Of a stretch of 64,000 nt of DNA, positions 1-10,748 are shown piece after piece. A program made the position numbers and the translations under genes. The notes below the pieces were generated by a model. That model had not been told where the DNA came from. It did no database searches and worked only from the letters and a program-made list of their open reading frames with translations. The stretch covers positions 217,401,155 to 217,465,154 of the forward strand of contig CM060962.1 of the NCBI GenBank assembly GCA_030765045.1, in the 5' to 3' direction. The stretch is from Tenodera sinensis. Its lineage: Eukaryota; Arthropoda; Insecta; Mantodea; Mantidae. The first letter of the stretch is position 1. Each line of letters begins with the position of its first letter.

Positions 1-262
1 TCAGAGGAGTGATCTTTGGGTTCCCTCCGAATCATATGGATAGCAAATGGCATGTGGCGTGTACTGTTCTTCCATGCAGTGAGAAGCCTACTACATGATA
101 AATAGATATGTGGAGCCCAGGCCCTTGTTTGGTCACCCAATTTACATCCAAAATAAAGTTCATAACACTTTTTTATTATTGGAGTAACGTTTCGCCTTTG
201 GGACTTGAGCGTCACTTCACCACATATATAACAAAAGTTGTTAGGATGATTTAAACAAACTA
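1..262 (-). pseudogene. Orphan zinc-ribbon family protein, N-terminal fragment
   Basis: Read on the minus strand, this end of the window is open for about 85 codons and runs off the left edge. It contains a Cys-x2-Cys pair (FCYICGE), then a basic stretch, then the block YFGCKLGDQTRAWAPH and, near the edge, RREPKDHSS. The same order (FCDICGK, YFGIKLGDQ) is seen in the plus-strand copy at 53979, so both belong to one repeated family. I know similar proteins only as uncharacterised multi-copy proteins in arthropod and cnidarian genomes, and no function is established to my knowledge. The paired cysteines suggest a zinc ribbon. No start codon is secure. It may be a live gene continuing leftwards or a relic. 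Confidence 0.5.
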
Positions 263-654
263 GGCATTTTGTAGCTAACAACAAATTAAAGGAAACAAAT
301 GTGTAAATATATAATATACAATAATCCAAACACAAAGCACTCACAGTTACGTGTTTACTGGTTCACTGCTATCTCACAACTGACATCGTTTTAATGAATG
401 CACGCTACCCTAAACATCGTTTGTACCTGTCTGTGCACGTCTATACATGTCTGAACCTGCACAATGGTACCAAATGAGCTAGCTCTTTGGTTTCATCACA
501 TTTACAATCCTCTAAGAATTTTTATTTTACCTATAAAATGGACGAAACAACTTTTATTTAAAAAAAAAAATTAAATTGAAATAGAAAACTATGGATGATG
601 GAGAAAATCTGAATACATATTCGAAAACACGATAAAAACTTCATTAAGTACAAC
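263..654. other. AT-rich spacer, no gene seen
   Basis: This is the sequence between the orphan-family fragment and the left LTR of the Pao element. I see no coding potential or repeat structure. The last five bases (acaac) are part of the probable target-site duplication of the Pao insertion. Confidence 0.5.
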
Positions 655-802
655 TGTTACCGTCATGGTAATAAAATGGACTGTATCCTTTTTGATCATT
701 TATTCTACAACGTTGTTTACATAGTACATAGTTACCTCTCTTGGCAACCATCAAAACAGGCTAGCCAACCTTTCAACCGCAATTCAAATCAGTCACTGAA
801 CA
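655..802 (-). repeat. Pao 3' LTR (left copy)
   Basis: This 148-bp repeat runs from tgttaccgtcatgg to cagtcactgaaca. It differs from the right copy at only a few positions (for example accgtc versus accatc, and acctttcaacc versus acgtttcgacc). In element orientation it is the 3' LTR. Confidence 0.93.
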
Positions 803-897
803 TACCGGCGGCCAAGAAATAAGTCTTATTTCTTCATCAACACAATTGTAAGAACAAAATACAATGAATTAATGATAAAACAATATCAGTGCATGTA

Positions 898-1866
898 TTA
901 AAGTATATCTGTCTCTTGAGGAAGAGGACACAGTTTAACAATAGGTCTCTTAAATACCCCAGTTGCTGTGCGAATTGTTGCAAGTCGCACTAACCCATCT
1001 GCTCCTGGATGTAGTCCCTCAACCACTGCCAGCTTCCAGCAGAGTGGAGGAAGGTTGTCTTCTTTCACTATGATGACTGCACCCTGCTTCACATTTGCAT
1101 GTGGACTGTTCCACTTAGATCGCTGCTGAAGATGATGCAAATATTCATGTGACCATCTGGACCAGAATTCCTGAAGTTGTTGCTGTAATTTCTCCCACCT
1201 AGTTAGCAAGCTAAGTTTAGCACTACCGAGATCTGGCTGGAGTAAACTGGTTAAAGCTGTACCAATTAAGAAATGACCAGGAGTCAGAACTTTAAGATCA
1301 TTAGGATCAGATGAGAGAGGAACTAAGGGTCTGGAATTCAGACAAGCTTCTATCTGACAGGTTAGGGTATGGAATTCTTCATAAGTAAGACATGATACGC
1401 CCATAACACGTCTAAGGTGGTATTTAAAAGATTTTACACCTGCTTCCCACAGGCCGCCAAAATGTGGTGCTCTAGGTGGTATGAAGTGCCAAATTATACC
1501 TTCATAATTTGCAAATCTCTGTATTTCTTCCTTAGTCTGCTGAGAGTTAAGGAGCTCTTGTAATTCTTTCAACTCCCTTCTTGCACCTTTAAAATTTGTG
1601 CCATTGTCACAATAAATATTCTGGCATATGCCACGTCGAGATACAAATCTCTTTAATGCTGCAATAAATGCTTCTGTAGACAAGTTACTCACAACTTCTA
1701 AGTGCACTGCTTTGGTAGTAAAACAAACAAATAAAGACACATAACACTTTACCTTTGCCGTTGTTCTGCGAGTACTAGACTTTATGTAAAATGGCCCTGC
1801 ATAATCAATGCCACAATTCAAGAATGGTTTAGCTGCTTCCACTCGTGCACGCGGTAGTTGTCCCAT
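898..1866 (-). CDS. Pao integrase catalytic core and C-terminus (frameshifted from pol)
   Basis: This is the continuation of the Pao polyprotein in another frame, overlapping the end of the upstream frame by about 50 bp. It starts at MGQLPRARVEAAKPF, just after the zinc-binding part of integrase. It carries the DDE core: the first Asp in GIDYAGPFYIK, the second in YCDNGTNFKGA, and the glutamate in FGGLWEAGVKSFKYH. A basic C-terminal domain (LTRWEKLQQQLQEFWSRW) typical of Pao integrases follows. Integrase would insert the element's cDNA into host DNA. The N-terminal HHCC finger is encoded in the other frame, so a single-base indel near 1870 disables this copy. The true product is the fused polyprotein, and the in-frame Met is not a natural start. 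Confidence 0.9.
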   Translation of the reverse strand: MGQLPRARVEAAKPFLNCGIDYAGPFYIKSSTRRTTAKVKCYVSLFVCFTTKAVHLEVVSNLSTEAFIAALKRFVSRRGICQNIYCDNGTNFKGARRELKELQELLNSQQTKEEIQRFANYEGIIWHFIPPRAPHFGGLWEAGVKSFKYHLRRVMGVSCLTYEEFHTLTCQIEACLNSRPLVPLSSDPNDLKVLTPGHFLIGTALTSLLQPDLGSAKLSLLTRWEKLQQQLQEFWSRWSHEYLHHLQQRSKWNSPHANVKQGAVIIVKEDNLPPLCWKLAVVEGLHPGADGLVRLATIRTATGVFKRPIVKLCPLPQETDIL

Positions 1867-4800
1867 GAACTGTTTAACTGTTTTGCTGTTTCTGCCTTTA
1901 GCTTATAACATATTATGCAATTATGAATCAAATGTCTAACAGTGTTTCTGCCATTTAATATCCAATATCTTTCCCTAAAAGAAGCCAATAAAAGTTGACA
2001 ACCTGCATGCAACAATCGTTTGTGTTCATGCTGTATAATCAGATTCGTTAAATGATGACGTGGCAAAATAAGAGGATGCTTTTGAACATACGTTAGGTTA
2101 GAGTGTTCTAACCGTCCACCAACTCTAAGTAATCCTCTACTGTCAAGAAAAGGATTTAAAGATCTCAAGCGACTGTTAATATTAACTGCCTGTTTCATTG
2201 CTAGTTGCTGCACTTCTACGGTAAATACTGATTGCTGTGCAATTTGAATGCATTTACTCAATGAATCTTGAACCTCTGTAACTCTATTAGCTACAAAAGT
2301 TTTCCATTGTGTTGAAGGTGCTGACAACCATGACAATACCACAGTAGAATCTGTCCACAAGTATACGTACTTAAATGATAAGTTCAGTGCCTTTTTGACT
2401 TTTTCCAATAGACGAGCAAGAAGCAATGCACCACATAATTCTAAACGTGGAAGTGATAATTTCTTTAGTGGTGCAACTCGAGACTTGGCACAAAGAAGTT
2501 TTACACATGTAACTCCTTTCTTATTTGATGAATGGACATATATGCATCCGCCATATGCCTTTTCTGAAGCATCGCAAAAACTATGTAACTCTATATTGCC
2601 TACAGAATCATAACCAACTACTTTGCGATCTATGCGAATGCTATCAATCAAATGAAGTTGGTTGTGGAGCTTCTTCCAATCTGTAGCCAATTTCTCTGAT
2701 ATGGGTTGGTCCCACATTAATTTCTCTTGCCATAACCTCTGTAGAAACATCTTGCATATAATAACAATAGGGCTTATGAGGCCTAAGGGATCAAATATAC
2801 CAGAAACTATTGACAATACTACTCTTTTTGTAAATGCTTGTGCGTAGCAGTTAATTTTAAGACTTCTTGCAATCTGAAACTTGTCCTCAGTAGAATGCCA
2901 TAGTAGTCCAAGTGTTTTCACTCCATTTTTGTCAAGCTGTAATGGTAAACTAGTTTCTCTTTGGTCTGGTGTAATGTTAGTTAAAAACTCAGAATAATTG
3001 CTGGACCACTTACGCAACAAAAATCCACCCTTTGATAACATGGCTACCAATTCCTTCTGAAGCTTTTGTGCCTCAGGTAAGGTTGCACATCCTGAAATAC
3101 AATCATCAACATAAAAATCATTCAATGCAATTGCAGCAGCCTTTGGAACCTTATGAGCTTCATCATGAGCCAATTGCTGCAGGCAACGAATAGCTAGAAA
3201 TGGAGAACAAGCCATACCATACGTTACAGTCTTCAGCTGATACCCTTGTACTGAAGCTGTAGGGTCGCTTCTCCACAGTATTCTTTGATATACTTCATCA
3301 TCTGGATGTAACCAAATTTGTCTATACATTTTGGCAACATCAGCAGTAAATGCTACTTCATGTGTCCTAAATCTTAGGATGATAGAACAAATGTCCTGTT
3401 GAATAGTAGGACCAAAATACAATAAATCATTCGCTGAAATTCCATTCTTGGAAGCTGCAGAACAGTCAAAAGCTACACTTGTCTTAGTAGTTGAGCTGTC
3501 TGTCTTAAGTACTGCATGATGAGGCATATAATAACAAAGTCTTGGAGTGGGTCTTGCCACTTGCATGTGACCCAGTGCTTCATATTCTTGTAAAAAATGC
3601 ACATAATCTTCCTTCAATGTGTGGTTCTTGATTAGTTTTCTTTCTAACTGATGTAATCTTCTTGCGGCCATCATCTGAGACTCATGTAACTTCTTAGGAT
3701 CTTCTTTTAATGGAAGTCGAACCAAAAATCTTCCTGACGAATCTCTTGTTGTATTCTGAGTGAAATGAGCCTCGCATGCTTTATCATCCATTGTTTTTGG
3801 AGTGTGATTTAATTCCTCAATCTCCCAGAATTTCTGCAATTGGTGCTGTATACTGACTTCAGTCTTAGCGAAACATGATACTACCGGCCGCCGTGGAATA
3901 TTACAGGATCTTCCATAGTCTGAATATTTTCCTGCAAGTACCCAACCAAACTCTATTTCCATTAAAACAGGATGATTATTATCACGATGTAATTTACCTT
4001 GGCGCTGAATGTATGAACAGACTTCTGCTCCCAATAGAATATCTATCTTTCCAGGCTCAAGAAATTTAGGATCAGCAAATGAAATATTCCTAGGTAATTT
4101 CCAATTACTGCAGTCAATTTTCTCTGCAGGCAGATTTTCTGTCACCTTGGGTAAAATTAAGCAATCTACTGACATAACAAAGTCAGTTACAAATGATCCA
4201 ATTTTGATGCAAATTCCATGTTTGGTTTCTGAAACTGTATTGCCAATTCCTTGAACAGGTTTAGGATCATGATGTCGTTTAAGTCTTAACCTCTGAGCGC
4301 AGGCCTCTGATATGAAACATGACTGAGAACCGGTATCTAGCAAAGCTCTACACGTCTGCCAAATACCCTTGTGATTTTTAACTTTAATCAATGCTGTAGA
4401 CAACAAAATGTGTTTACGAGGTTCAAATTTCAATGCACAGTAGCTATTTACACCATTATCTGTGTGCAAGGGATCATGACTTGAATAACCTTCATTGTTA
4501 GTGAAACTGTATTGCTGTTTGGAAGCATCAAGATGTACTAAAGTGTGGTGCCTTTTACCACAGGTGCGATAATTCGATGATTTACAATTTCTGACTGTAT
4601 GACCAGATCGTAAGCAGTTAAAACACAGGTTGGCATCCTTAACAAAGGCTCTGCGTTCTAATACAGGAGCCTGAACAAATACCTTACATTTTGATAAGGC
4701 ATGTGAAGAATTACAATATGCACAGTTTAAGGCTATAACAGCACAAGCCTGTTGAAAACTGGAGTTGTGTTTGCGATTTACAATTTTCTGTGTGTTAACA

Positions 4801-5492
4801 TTTGACATGCTTGAGCAAGTTGTATTCCATTTTGGATTGATTATTTCTAGCGATTTACATTTTCTTTCTAGAAATGTAATAAGATCCTTAAATGCAGGAA
4901 AGTTATTTGAATCTAATGTGCCTTCAAATTCTTTCTTTATAGTTACATCTAACTTATCTAACACTAGTTGAGATAATATCAATTCTTCCAATGGAATTTC
5001 TATGTTTAACGCCTTGATTGCATTTAAATTACTCATGGTTTGATTTATTAAGGCCCTAAGTTCCTTTGCAGATGATTTGTGAGCAGCGGGTAAACTCAAC
5101 AAACGTGTAAGATGAGCTGAAGCAATAAGTCTTAAATTGTCATAACGATTGCTAATAGTTTCCAATGCAACCTTGAAATTACAACTTGTGACAGGAATGT
5201 TAGCTATTAAATTATGTGCTTCTCCTGTTAGTGAAGAGAGAAGGTAGTGAAACCTCTGAATATCATCTAAAGTTTCATTGTTAACAACTAGGCTCTCAAA
5301 GGTATCAATAAAATGCTTAAAGTTGGTTATATTACCATTGAATGAAGGTATTTTAAGAGTTGGCAGTTTTATTGCCTTCATAGCGCTCCTTGTATGTGAC
5401 ATGGGAAGACTAACAGAACTGTTGCTAACATTTCCATCTGCACTTTGAGCTAATAATTTAGCCATCGTTGCTTCTAAGCTAAAGTACATCAA
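1818..5492 (-). CDS. Pao Gag-Pol polyprotein (Gag, protease, RT, RNase H, integrase finger)
   Basis: This is a 1224-codon open frame. Residues 1-240 are the capsid-like Gag part. A CCHC zinc knuckle (CFNCLRSGHTVRNC) starts at about residue 290, after another Cys/His cluster. The aspartic protease motif DTGS is at residue 386. Reverse transcriptase follows, with its catalytic FYVDDCISG (YVDD at residues 794-797). RNase H lies around 960-1060 (FCDASEKAYGG, LPRLELCG, LWTDSTVV). The integrase HHCC finger begins at about 1150 (HKRLLHAGC ... CIICYK). The first codon here is TTG with ATG directly after, but the natural start lies upstream at about 5722 in another frame. It overlaps the integrase-core frame at 1818-1866. 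The gene makes the particle and copies the RNA into DNA. Confidence 0.93.
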   Translation of the reverse strand: MMYFSLEATMAKLLAQSADGNVSNSSVSLPMSHTRSAMKAIKLPTLKIPSFNGNITNFKHFIDTFESLVVNNETLDDIQRFHYLLSSLTGEAHNLIANIPVTSCNFKVALETISNRYDNLRLIASAHLTRLLSLPAAHKSSAKELRALINQTMSNLNAIKALNIEIPLEELILSQLVLDKLDVTIKKEFEGTLDSNNFPAFKDLITFLERKCKSLEIINPKWNTTCSSMSNVNTQKIVNRKHNSSFQQACAVIALNCAYCNSSHALSKCKVFVQAPVLERRAFVKDANLCFNCLRSGHTVRNCKSSNYRTCGKRHHTLVHLDASKQQYSFTNNEGYSSHDPLHTDNGVNSYCALKFEPRKHILLSTALIKVKNHKGIWQTCRALLDTGSQSCFISEACAQRLRLKRHHDPKPVQGIGNTVSETKHGICIKIGSFVTDFVMSVDCLILPKVTENLPAEKIDCSNWKLPRNISFADPKFLEPGKIDILLGAEVCSYIQRQGKLHRDNNHPVLMEIEFGWVLAGKYSDYGRSCNIPRRPVVSCFAKTEVSIQHQLQKFWEIEELNHTPKTMDDKACEAHFTQNTTRDSSGRFLVRLPLKEDPKKLHESQMMAARRLHQLERKLIKNHTLKEDYVHFLQEYEALGHMQVARPTPRLCYYMPHHAVLKTDSSTTKTSVAFDCSAASKNGISANDLLYFGPTIQQDICSIILRFRTHEVAFTADVAKMYRQIWLHPDDEVYQRILWRSDPTASVQGYQLKTVTYGMACSPFLAIRCLQQLAHDEAHKVPKAAAIALNDFYVDDCISGCATLPEAQKLQKELVAMLSKGGFLLRKWSSNYSEFLTNITPDQRETSLPLQLDKNGVKTLGLLWHSTEDKFQIARSLKINCYAQAFTKRVVLSIVSGIFDPLGLISPIVIICKMFLQRLWQEKLMWDQPISEKLATDWKKLHNQLHLIDSIRIDRKVVGYDSVGNIELHSFCDASEKAYGGCIYVHSSNKKGVTCVKLLCAKSRVAPLKKLSLPRLELCGALLLARLLEKVKKALNLSFKYVYLWTDSTVVLSWLSAPSTQWKTFVANRVTEVQDSLSKCIQIAQQSVFTVEVQQLAMKQAVNINSRLRSLNPFLDSRGLLRVGGRLEHSNLTYVQKHPLILPRHHLTNLIIQHEHKRLLHAGCQLLLASFRERYWILNGRNTVRHLIHNCIICYKLKAETAKQLNSSWDNYRVHEWKQLNHS

Positions 5493-5722
5493 TTCAAAAC
5501 TTTCTCTGTCAGCAGAATGACTCTCAACATTTTCATAAATTCTAATTGAGATTGTGCCTCTTCAAATTTATCCCTAATTTTAGGCAATTCCTTGACTCTT
5601 ACCTCAATTGAATAAATTTCTGAGCCAGTTTGAAATTCATTAACAAATTTGGCAAGGCGAGTAAGACTTGCTATCGCCACGGCTCGTTTTGTAATTAATA
5701 GCTTCTTAGTTTGCTCTTCCAT
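5489..5722 (-). CDS. Pao Gag N-terminus (frameshifted)
   Basis: This is a short minus-strand frame. The probable natural Gag start is the ATG at 5720-5722 (MEEQTKKLLITKRAVA), although the frame is open to 5803. The helical, charged sequence with EFQTGSEIY and EEAQSQLEF resembles the N-terminal Gag helices of BEL/Pao elements. The frame stops at 5489 after a short unrelated tail. The next frame picks up Gag-like residues at the same place, so a one-base indel lies at roughly 5515-5535. The 300 bp between here and the PBS is leader. Confidence 0.75.
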   Translation of the reverse strand: MEEQTKKLLITKRAVAIASLTRLAKFVNEFQTGSEIYSIEVRVKELPKIRDKFEEAQSQLEFMKMLRVILLTEKVLN

Positions 5723-6102
5723 AATATTAGTCGCACAGCAATAAATATGATCCAGTTTGTTCCACCAAAGTGTTATAATAAAATATCGAGTGAAGGACAG
5801 CAATGAAAAGTGAACAAAGGAATGATATGGAACTAATTATAAAAGAGATAATGCAATGAGTCAATGTTACTAATATAGAAAGCCAGTCAAGGTAGGCTAA
5901 ATAGCTAGTAACTAGATAATGGCTAACCTTTTATAGAATCACTCTTGCCTGATGCTGATGTTGCATTAGTAATTACTCCGGCCGCTTCGATTTCCCTCTT
6001 GATGCCGGCGTGAAGAAGATAAGATAGTTTCCATTATGTACATTACAAGTGCGTATCAATATTTTCAATTACTATACGGTTTGCTGGCAATCTATAGCAA
6101 TA

Positions 6103-6119
6103 TCCGGCCCGGAGGACCA
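6103..6119 (-). other. Pao primer-binding site
   Basis: Three bases inside the right (5') LTR, the minus strand reads TGGTCCTCCGGGCCGGA. This matches the expected complement of a tRNA 3' end, including CCA, and is close to PBS sequences common in BEL/Pao elements. It would bind the tRNA that primes minus-strand DNA synthesis. I did not identify the tRNA. Confidence 0.75.
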
Positions 6120-6121
6120 AG

Positions 6122-6269
6122 TGTTACCATCATGGTAATAAAATGGACTGTATCCTTTTTGATCATTTATTCTACAACGTTGTTTACATAGTACATAGTT
6201 ACCTCTCTTGGCAACCATCAAAACAGGCTAGCCAACGTTTCGACCGCAATTCAAATCAGTCACTGAACA
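6122..6269 (-). repeat. Pao 5' LTR (right copy)
   Basis: This is the 148-bp partner of the left LTR, with the same TG...CA ends. In element orientation it is the promoter-bearing 5' LTR. No clear polypurine tract is seen next to the opposite LTR. Confidence 0.93.
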
Positions 6270-6319
6270 GCAACTATGGTACTCATGAGAAAAAAATCAT
6301 GTTTAGCAGTGTAATTTAG

Positions 6320-9300
6320 TCTCTCACCGTTCTCCATCAATCGTCTGTCTACAAGAAACCCACTTGCAGCCTAATCACGCCTTACATCTTAGTGGCTTTT
6401 CGGCACTCAGACATGACTCTGCAGCTGACAGATGAGCATGTGGTGGTGTTGCTACGCTGGTAGCGCCTATCATCTCTGCTACTAGCATACGACTGAACAC
6501 ATCGCTCCAAGCTGTAGCGCTACATGTCCACATGCAGGGCCTGTGCTTGTCTGTTTGCAATGTCTATCTACTACCGGTCAGTGTCATACACCAGAACGAT
6601 CTTCGGGGTCTTTGGCACAGATTCCGCCACCGCTCATCTTTCTTGACGATCTGAACACCAAAAATAGTTTATGGGGCTCTGACACTGAGGATCTTCGTGG
6701 GTGCCTTATAGAAGACGTTTTCGATATGTCCGGCTTACTTTTATTAAACACTGGAACTCCTACTTAGCAATCATCTGCCTATGCTGTCTACTCTGCATTG
6801 GATGTTTCTTTCTGCAGCCCGTCACTAGTGACGCTTCTTGGGTCCGTTCTTTCCGACTTATTTGACAGTGATCATTACCCCATTAACATTCACCTATTCG
6901 GTCGCCATCCTGTGCCAACACGACATTCTCACTGGATCATTTCCAAGGCTGATTGGGGGAAATTTCGTTCCCTCATTCAGCTCACCGGCTATGTTTTTGC
7001 CGCCATAGATGAAAAAACCTGCTCTGTTCTTCTCGCAGTGGATTCCAGCATTCCTCGCGATTCATCTACGCCACGACACGTTCCTGTTCCCTGATGCTGA
7101 TTCTTTCGCTGCTACTAGCCAAACCCAAAGCTACGACAGAATGTTTCTAGTTGTCAAGGAATCTGCGAAGTGGATAGTTCTTAATTTTAACAGTGACTGT
7201 AGTGAACCTAGTGAACCGTACAACGCACATTTTACCGTTGCGCAGCTGGCACATTCTTTTCCTCTCACTTGCGACTCTTCTCCTGGTCCTGATGACATCC
7301 ACCTTAGAACGGATGATCAATACTCGTTCAGTGTGGTAACTAGAGACGAATAACAATGTTCAATGCACTTTTCGTCGCTATCGCTCCAGTGTCGACAATC
7401 TAACACGCATGAAGGCTTACATCCAAAATGCCTTTCTCCGGAAGCAGCTTGTCGTGGGTGTCTTCTTTGATCTGGAGCAGGTCTACGACACCACCTGGCC
7501 CAGTGTATCCTCCATACTTTGCACGGATACGGTTTATGTAGTCATTTAGAAATACTTCTTTTTAACTTTTTAGCCCTTCGCCACTTTCGTATCCGCATTG
7601 ACAACACGCACTTCCAAGAGAGTACACAGGAGAATAGTGTACCCCAGGGTCGACTCTCAGTGTAACGCGTTACGCCGTTGCTATTAACGGCATTGCTAGT
7701 GTTGTTCGTAGCGGAATCTCGATGTCACTGCATGTTGACGACTTTGCGATATACTATCGCTCTTATAGTCTTGAGCACATCAGGTGTCAACAGCAGCTGA
7801 CCATAATATCCATCGTCGATTGGGCCCTTCGCACCAGTTTTCAGTTCTCCCCTACGAAAGCACAGTGTGTCCAATTACATCGACTTTATGGTGTACATCC
7901 TGTTCCTGAATTTCGTTTCCGTGACACACCTCTGCCGTTTCTTCCGCACATCACGTTCTTGGGCCTTCACCTCGACAGCAAACTCACATGCGATCACCAT
8001 TTTCGTCAACTTTGTGCTTCGTTTCGAGTGCTTCGAGTTTTATCTGGAGTATCTTGGAGAGGCGATAGCACTGTCATGTTGGAGCTGTATCGTTCTTTGG
8101 TCAGGTCCAAACCAGAAAACGCAGTTTTATTTATGGCACAGCGTGCGCCTCTAAACTTCGCTTTTAGCCACAATACATCATACTGGGGATTTACGCACCA
8201 GTCGTGTCGAGTGTTTGTGTGCTGACTCTGGCGAACCTCCACTGTCTATTTGGTGCTCGTTTTTATTATGTTCTTTCATGGCCAGGTTGGCAGCCCACCC
8301 CGGTCACCCTTCTTTTAAACCTGTATTACGCCCGCCGTTATCTTTGGAATAGCATTATCTCTCGCCCAGGTGGTATTCGGTTTCGCGAGGTGCTTATTGC
8401 ACATACGCTCCGGACGCCTGCTTTCGAACGGTATTCTCTTGGCCGCTGTTCTTCTTGGCAGTTACAGCGTGCCCAGTTTGACCTGGAGCTTTCGACGCGT
8501 GTTAAGGTAGCTTTCCTTCCATCGGTGTATAGTCATATTTCACCGAGGTCCTGGGACGTTACCAGAATTACACTCCGGTATTTACCGATGGTTTCCAGGT
8601 GGGTGGTGCTACAGGATGTAGTTTTGTTCATAACGGTGAGGCTCAGAAGTATCGTCTTCCGGACAACAGTTCCGTTTTTACCGCCGATCTTTTGCAATAT
8701 TTTGTTTCGTACGTTTTACCTCCAGTTCTGTTCCTGGAAGTGTTATGGTGTGGTGCGACTCCCTGAGCGCTATGCAGGAAATCAGCAGTTTGTCGGCACG
8801 TCAGCACTAATTGTGAAAATTCAAGCACTCGTTTCACAGTTGCTCTCCCGCGGATACCAGTTTGTTTTTACATGGACCCGGCCATGTTGGTATTCCCGGC
8901 AATGAAGCGGCGATGAGGCTACTAAGTCTGCCTGCCGTGTGCCGGGGGTTTCAAGAGATACTATGCCTTACACAGATGTGCAGCGATACTTCCGTCGCCG
9001 TTTGGTTTTAATCTGGCAGCAGTCTGGGAAGCGTCAACCAACACTCAATTACGGACAATAAAGGACTCGGAACAGTCCTGGCTGACCTCTTGCAGGAATT
9101 CCCGTCGGTCAAAGGTTGTTTTAACGCAGTTGAAGATAGGCCACACACGGGCCACTCATTGCCACCTTTTGCGTGGTGAGCCAGCCCCTGTGTGTCACAC
9201 GTGCGGCGTACAACTCGTCGTGTCCACGATATACTAGACCAGTCATGGGGAAGAGGGGTGACAGCAATGCAATTGAGTATTCATCCTCTCCACTTACTGA

Positions 9301-9840
9301 CACAATTTGAAAGACTGACCGGTTCTCTAAAGTAGTCAGACAATAGCGAGGGGTCAAAACTACGTTGTAGGGGAAGCGACACAATGTGTCGGTTTTCCCC
9401 ATTTATGTACTAGACAGCGTAAATCCCTTGGCCTGAGTTCTATCCTGTGGTCAATTCTTGGCGATGACCCAGTCTCCGTCAATAGGTGATGCGGTTCGTC
9501 GCCAAGATTGATTTCGTGAAACAAGTTTAACTTATGTTTTATTCCTTGGTATTTGATTTTATGGTTTAAGAATACGACCTCTGGTTTGTGTTGTTTTTAC
9601 CATTTGTTTCTAGCATTTTAATCCTTACTGTTTTAGCATTCGCATTTTAACGTTTTAACTGTTTTCACATTCACCTTTCTTTTTAATGTTTTTAACTATT
9701 TACTATTTTAACCTTTTGTTTTAGCTTTTACCTTTTTGCCACATCACTTTGAGAGTGTTCTAGCTTTTAAAATATAACTTAGGGCCCAAATGACCTAGCT
9801 GTTGATGGGCCTTTGAATTCCACTTACTTAACTCACGATC
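6320..9840 (+). pseudogene. Decayed Jockey-type LINE (endonuclease, RT, RNase H)
   Basis: Translating successive plus-strand frames gives a complete but badly broken ORF2. About 6340-7000 is the AP-type endonuclease (CLQETHL; TKNSLWGSDTEDLRG; later SDHYP). About 7370-8240 is reverse transcriptase (VFFDLEQVYDTTW; catalytic LHVDDFAIYY; FSPTKAQCVQLHRLY; ITFLGLHLDSKLT). About 8570-8920 is RNase H with remnants of a GHVGIPGNEA-like end. At 9160-9235 there is a Cys-x2-Cys finger (VCHTCG). Many stops and indels show it is dead. A MITE interrupts it at 9240. The 3' UTR runs to about 9840 and has a GGCCCA/TGGGCC hairpin near 9783-9812. There is no ORF1 and the 5' end is truncated next to the Pao element. 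Confidence 0.85.
9240..9407. mobile_element. hAT-type MITE inside the Jockey element
   Basis: A 168-bp insert interrupts the Jockey C-terminal finger. It is flanked by a perfect 8-bp duplication, tactagac (9232-9239 and 9408-9415). Its ends are imperfect inverted repeats: CAGTCATGGGGAAG, and the complement of the right end CATAAATGGGGAAA. An 8-bp duplication with CA-type ends fits a non-autonomous hAT element. It has no coding capacity. Confidence 0.65.
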
Positions 9841-10646
9841 ATGTTTGGTGTATCCAAGTCTAAAGAGAGGAACTACAGGGCAGCACAATTACATAGTATG
9901 TTCCTTGATACCAAAAGTTGTATTTATCTTATTTCTTCAGTCAATCCTGGGGGAGTATAGAGGGTAAACAAATCACTTGAAGCTCAAACTCTGGATTGTT
10001 GTAGGTTGCTGGAAGGTCTAACAATTCTGATTGAAAGTACTTCTAGGAAATTTGTTCTTCCAGCATGCAGGAAAGTATCCTTATAGATTACCTAGAAAGG
10101 TTGTATAGTTGGCGTGCTTATTTGGAATATAAAGTGGAAGAGAATTTTCTTGATTTAAAATTGCCACTTGAGGAAGAAAATTAATTTAGGAGATGTTGCA
10201 TCATGTTTGTTTAGTGACTATACCATGAACTTCAAGGAAGAATCCAGTTAGTATCAAAGTCCTTGGAAATATATCTAGATTATGGATTTTAATTGTTTTG
10301 ATGCAGCAAATGACTCTGATTCCATTAATGAAACATCTTCAAATTGCTGCTAAGAAAATCATAAAAGCTTAGTTTCAGTGACAAAATTTAACATCCGCTA
10401 GGTGGGGGACACCTCGGACACATGACACTTCTGGCATCAAGAGGCAAATTATAGAGATGCTTCTGGTGTAACTCCATCTGAAGACACATTGAAATAATGA
10501 ATTCAATTACATGAATAAAATCAAGACTTTGTCGGTTGGGAAAATGTGTGTGTGTGTGTCTAATGCACAGGAGGTAACAACTAAGTTATTCTCCTTCTAG
10601 ACTTCCAGTATGTAGAAGTGATATCTTGATGATTTTGAGGAGTTAT
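9841..10646. other. Spacer, no gene seen
   Basis: This is AT-rich sequence with a short (TG)n run near 10545. No domain or exon can be supported. Confidence 0.4.
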
Positions 10647-10660
10647 ACATTTTGCAGACA

Positions 10661-10734
10661 TAGTTCAAAAGTATTGGAAAGCACGAATTCTAATGGCTTC
10701 ATTGCCAGATGGAAGGCACTAGAAAACAACAACA
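10661..10734 (+). repeat. AAC-tailed SINE, 5'-truncated copy
   Basis: A 74-bp insert runs from tagttcaaaagtattgg to aaaacaacaacaa. It is flanked by a perfect 14-bp target duplication, acattttgcagaca (10647-10660 and 10735-10748). Its sequence matches the reverse complement of 34629-34751. It also resembles the 3' ends of the units at 29279 and 55903. The short length and AAC tail mark it as a 5'-truncated retroposon. Confidence 0.75.
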
Positions 10735-10748
10735 ACATTTTGCAGACA

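Larger units (their letters stand above)
655..6269 (-). mobile_element. BEL/Pao LTR retrotransposon, near full length
   Basis: Two 148-bp direct repeats (655-802 and 6122-6269) with TG...CA ends bound a 5.3-kb interior whose coding strand is minus. The flanks acaac (650-654) and gcaac (6270-6274) look like a 5-bp target duplication with one mismatch. The interior encodes Gag with zinc knuckles, aspartic protease, reverse transcriptase, RNase H and integrase in the BEL/Pao order. A primer-binding site lies just inside the right LTR. The reading frame is broken twice, near 5525 and near 1870. Otherwise the domains are intact, so it is a fairly young but probably immobile copy. Confidence 0.95.

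Noticed and set aside
1..654. The missing 5' part of the Jockey element, displaced by the Pao insertion
   Set aside because: The left flank encodes the orphan zinc-ribbon family and not a Jockey ORF, so the Jockey element is simply 5'-truncated.
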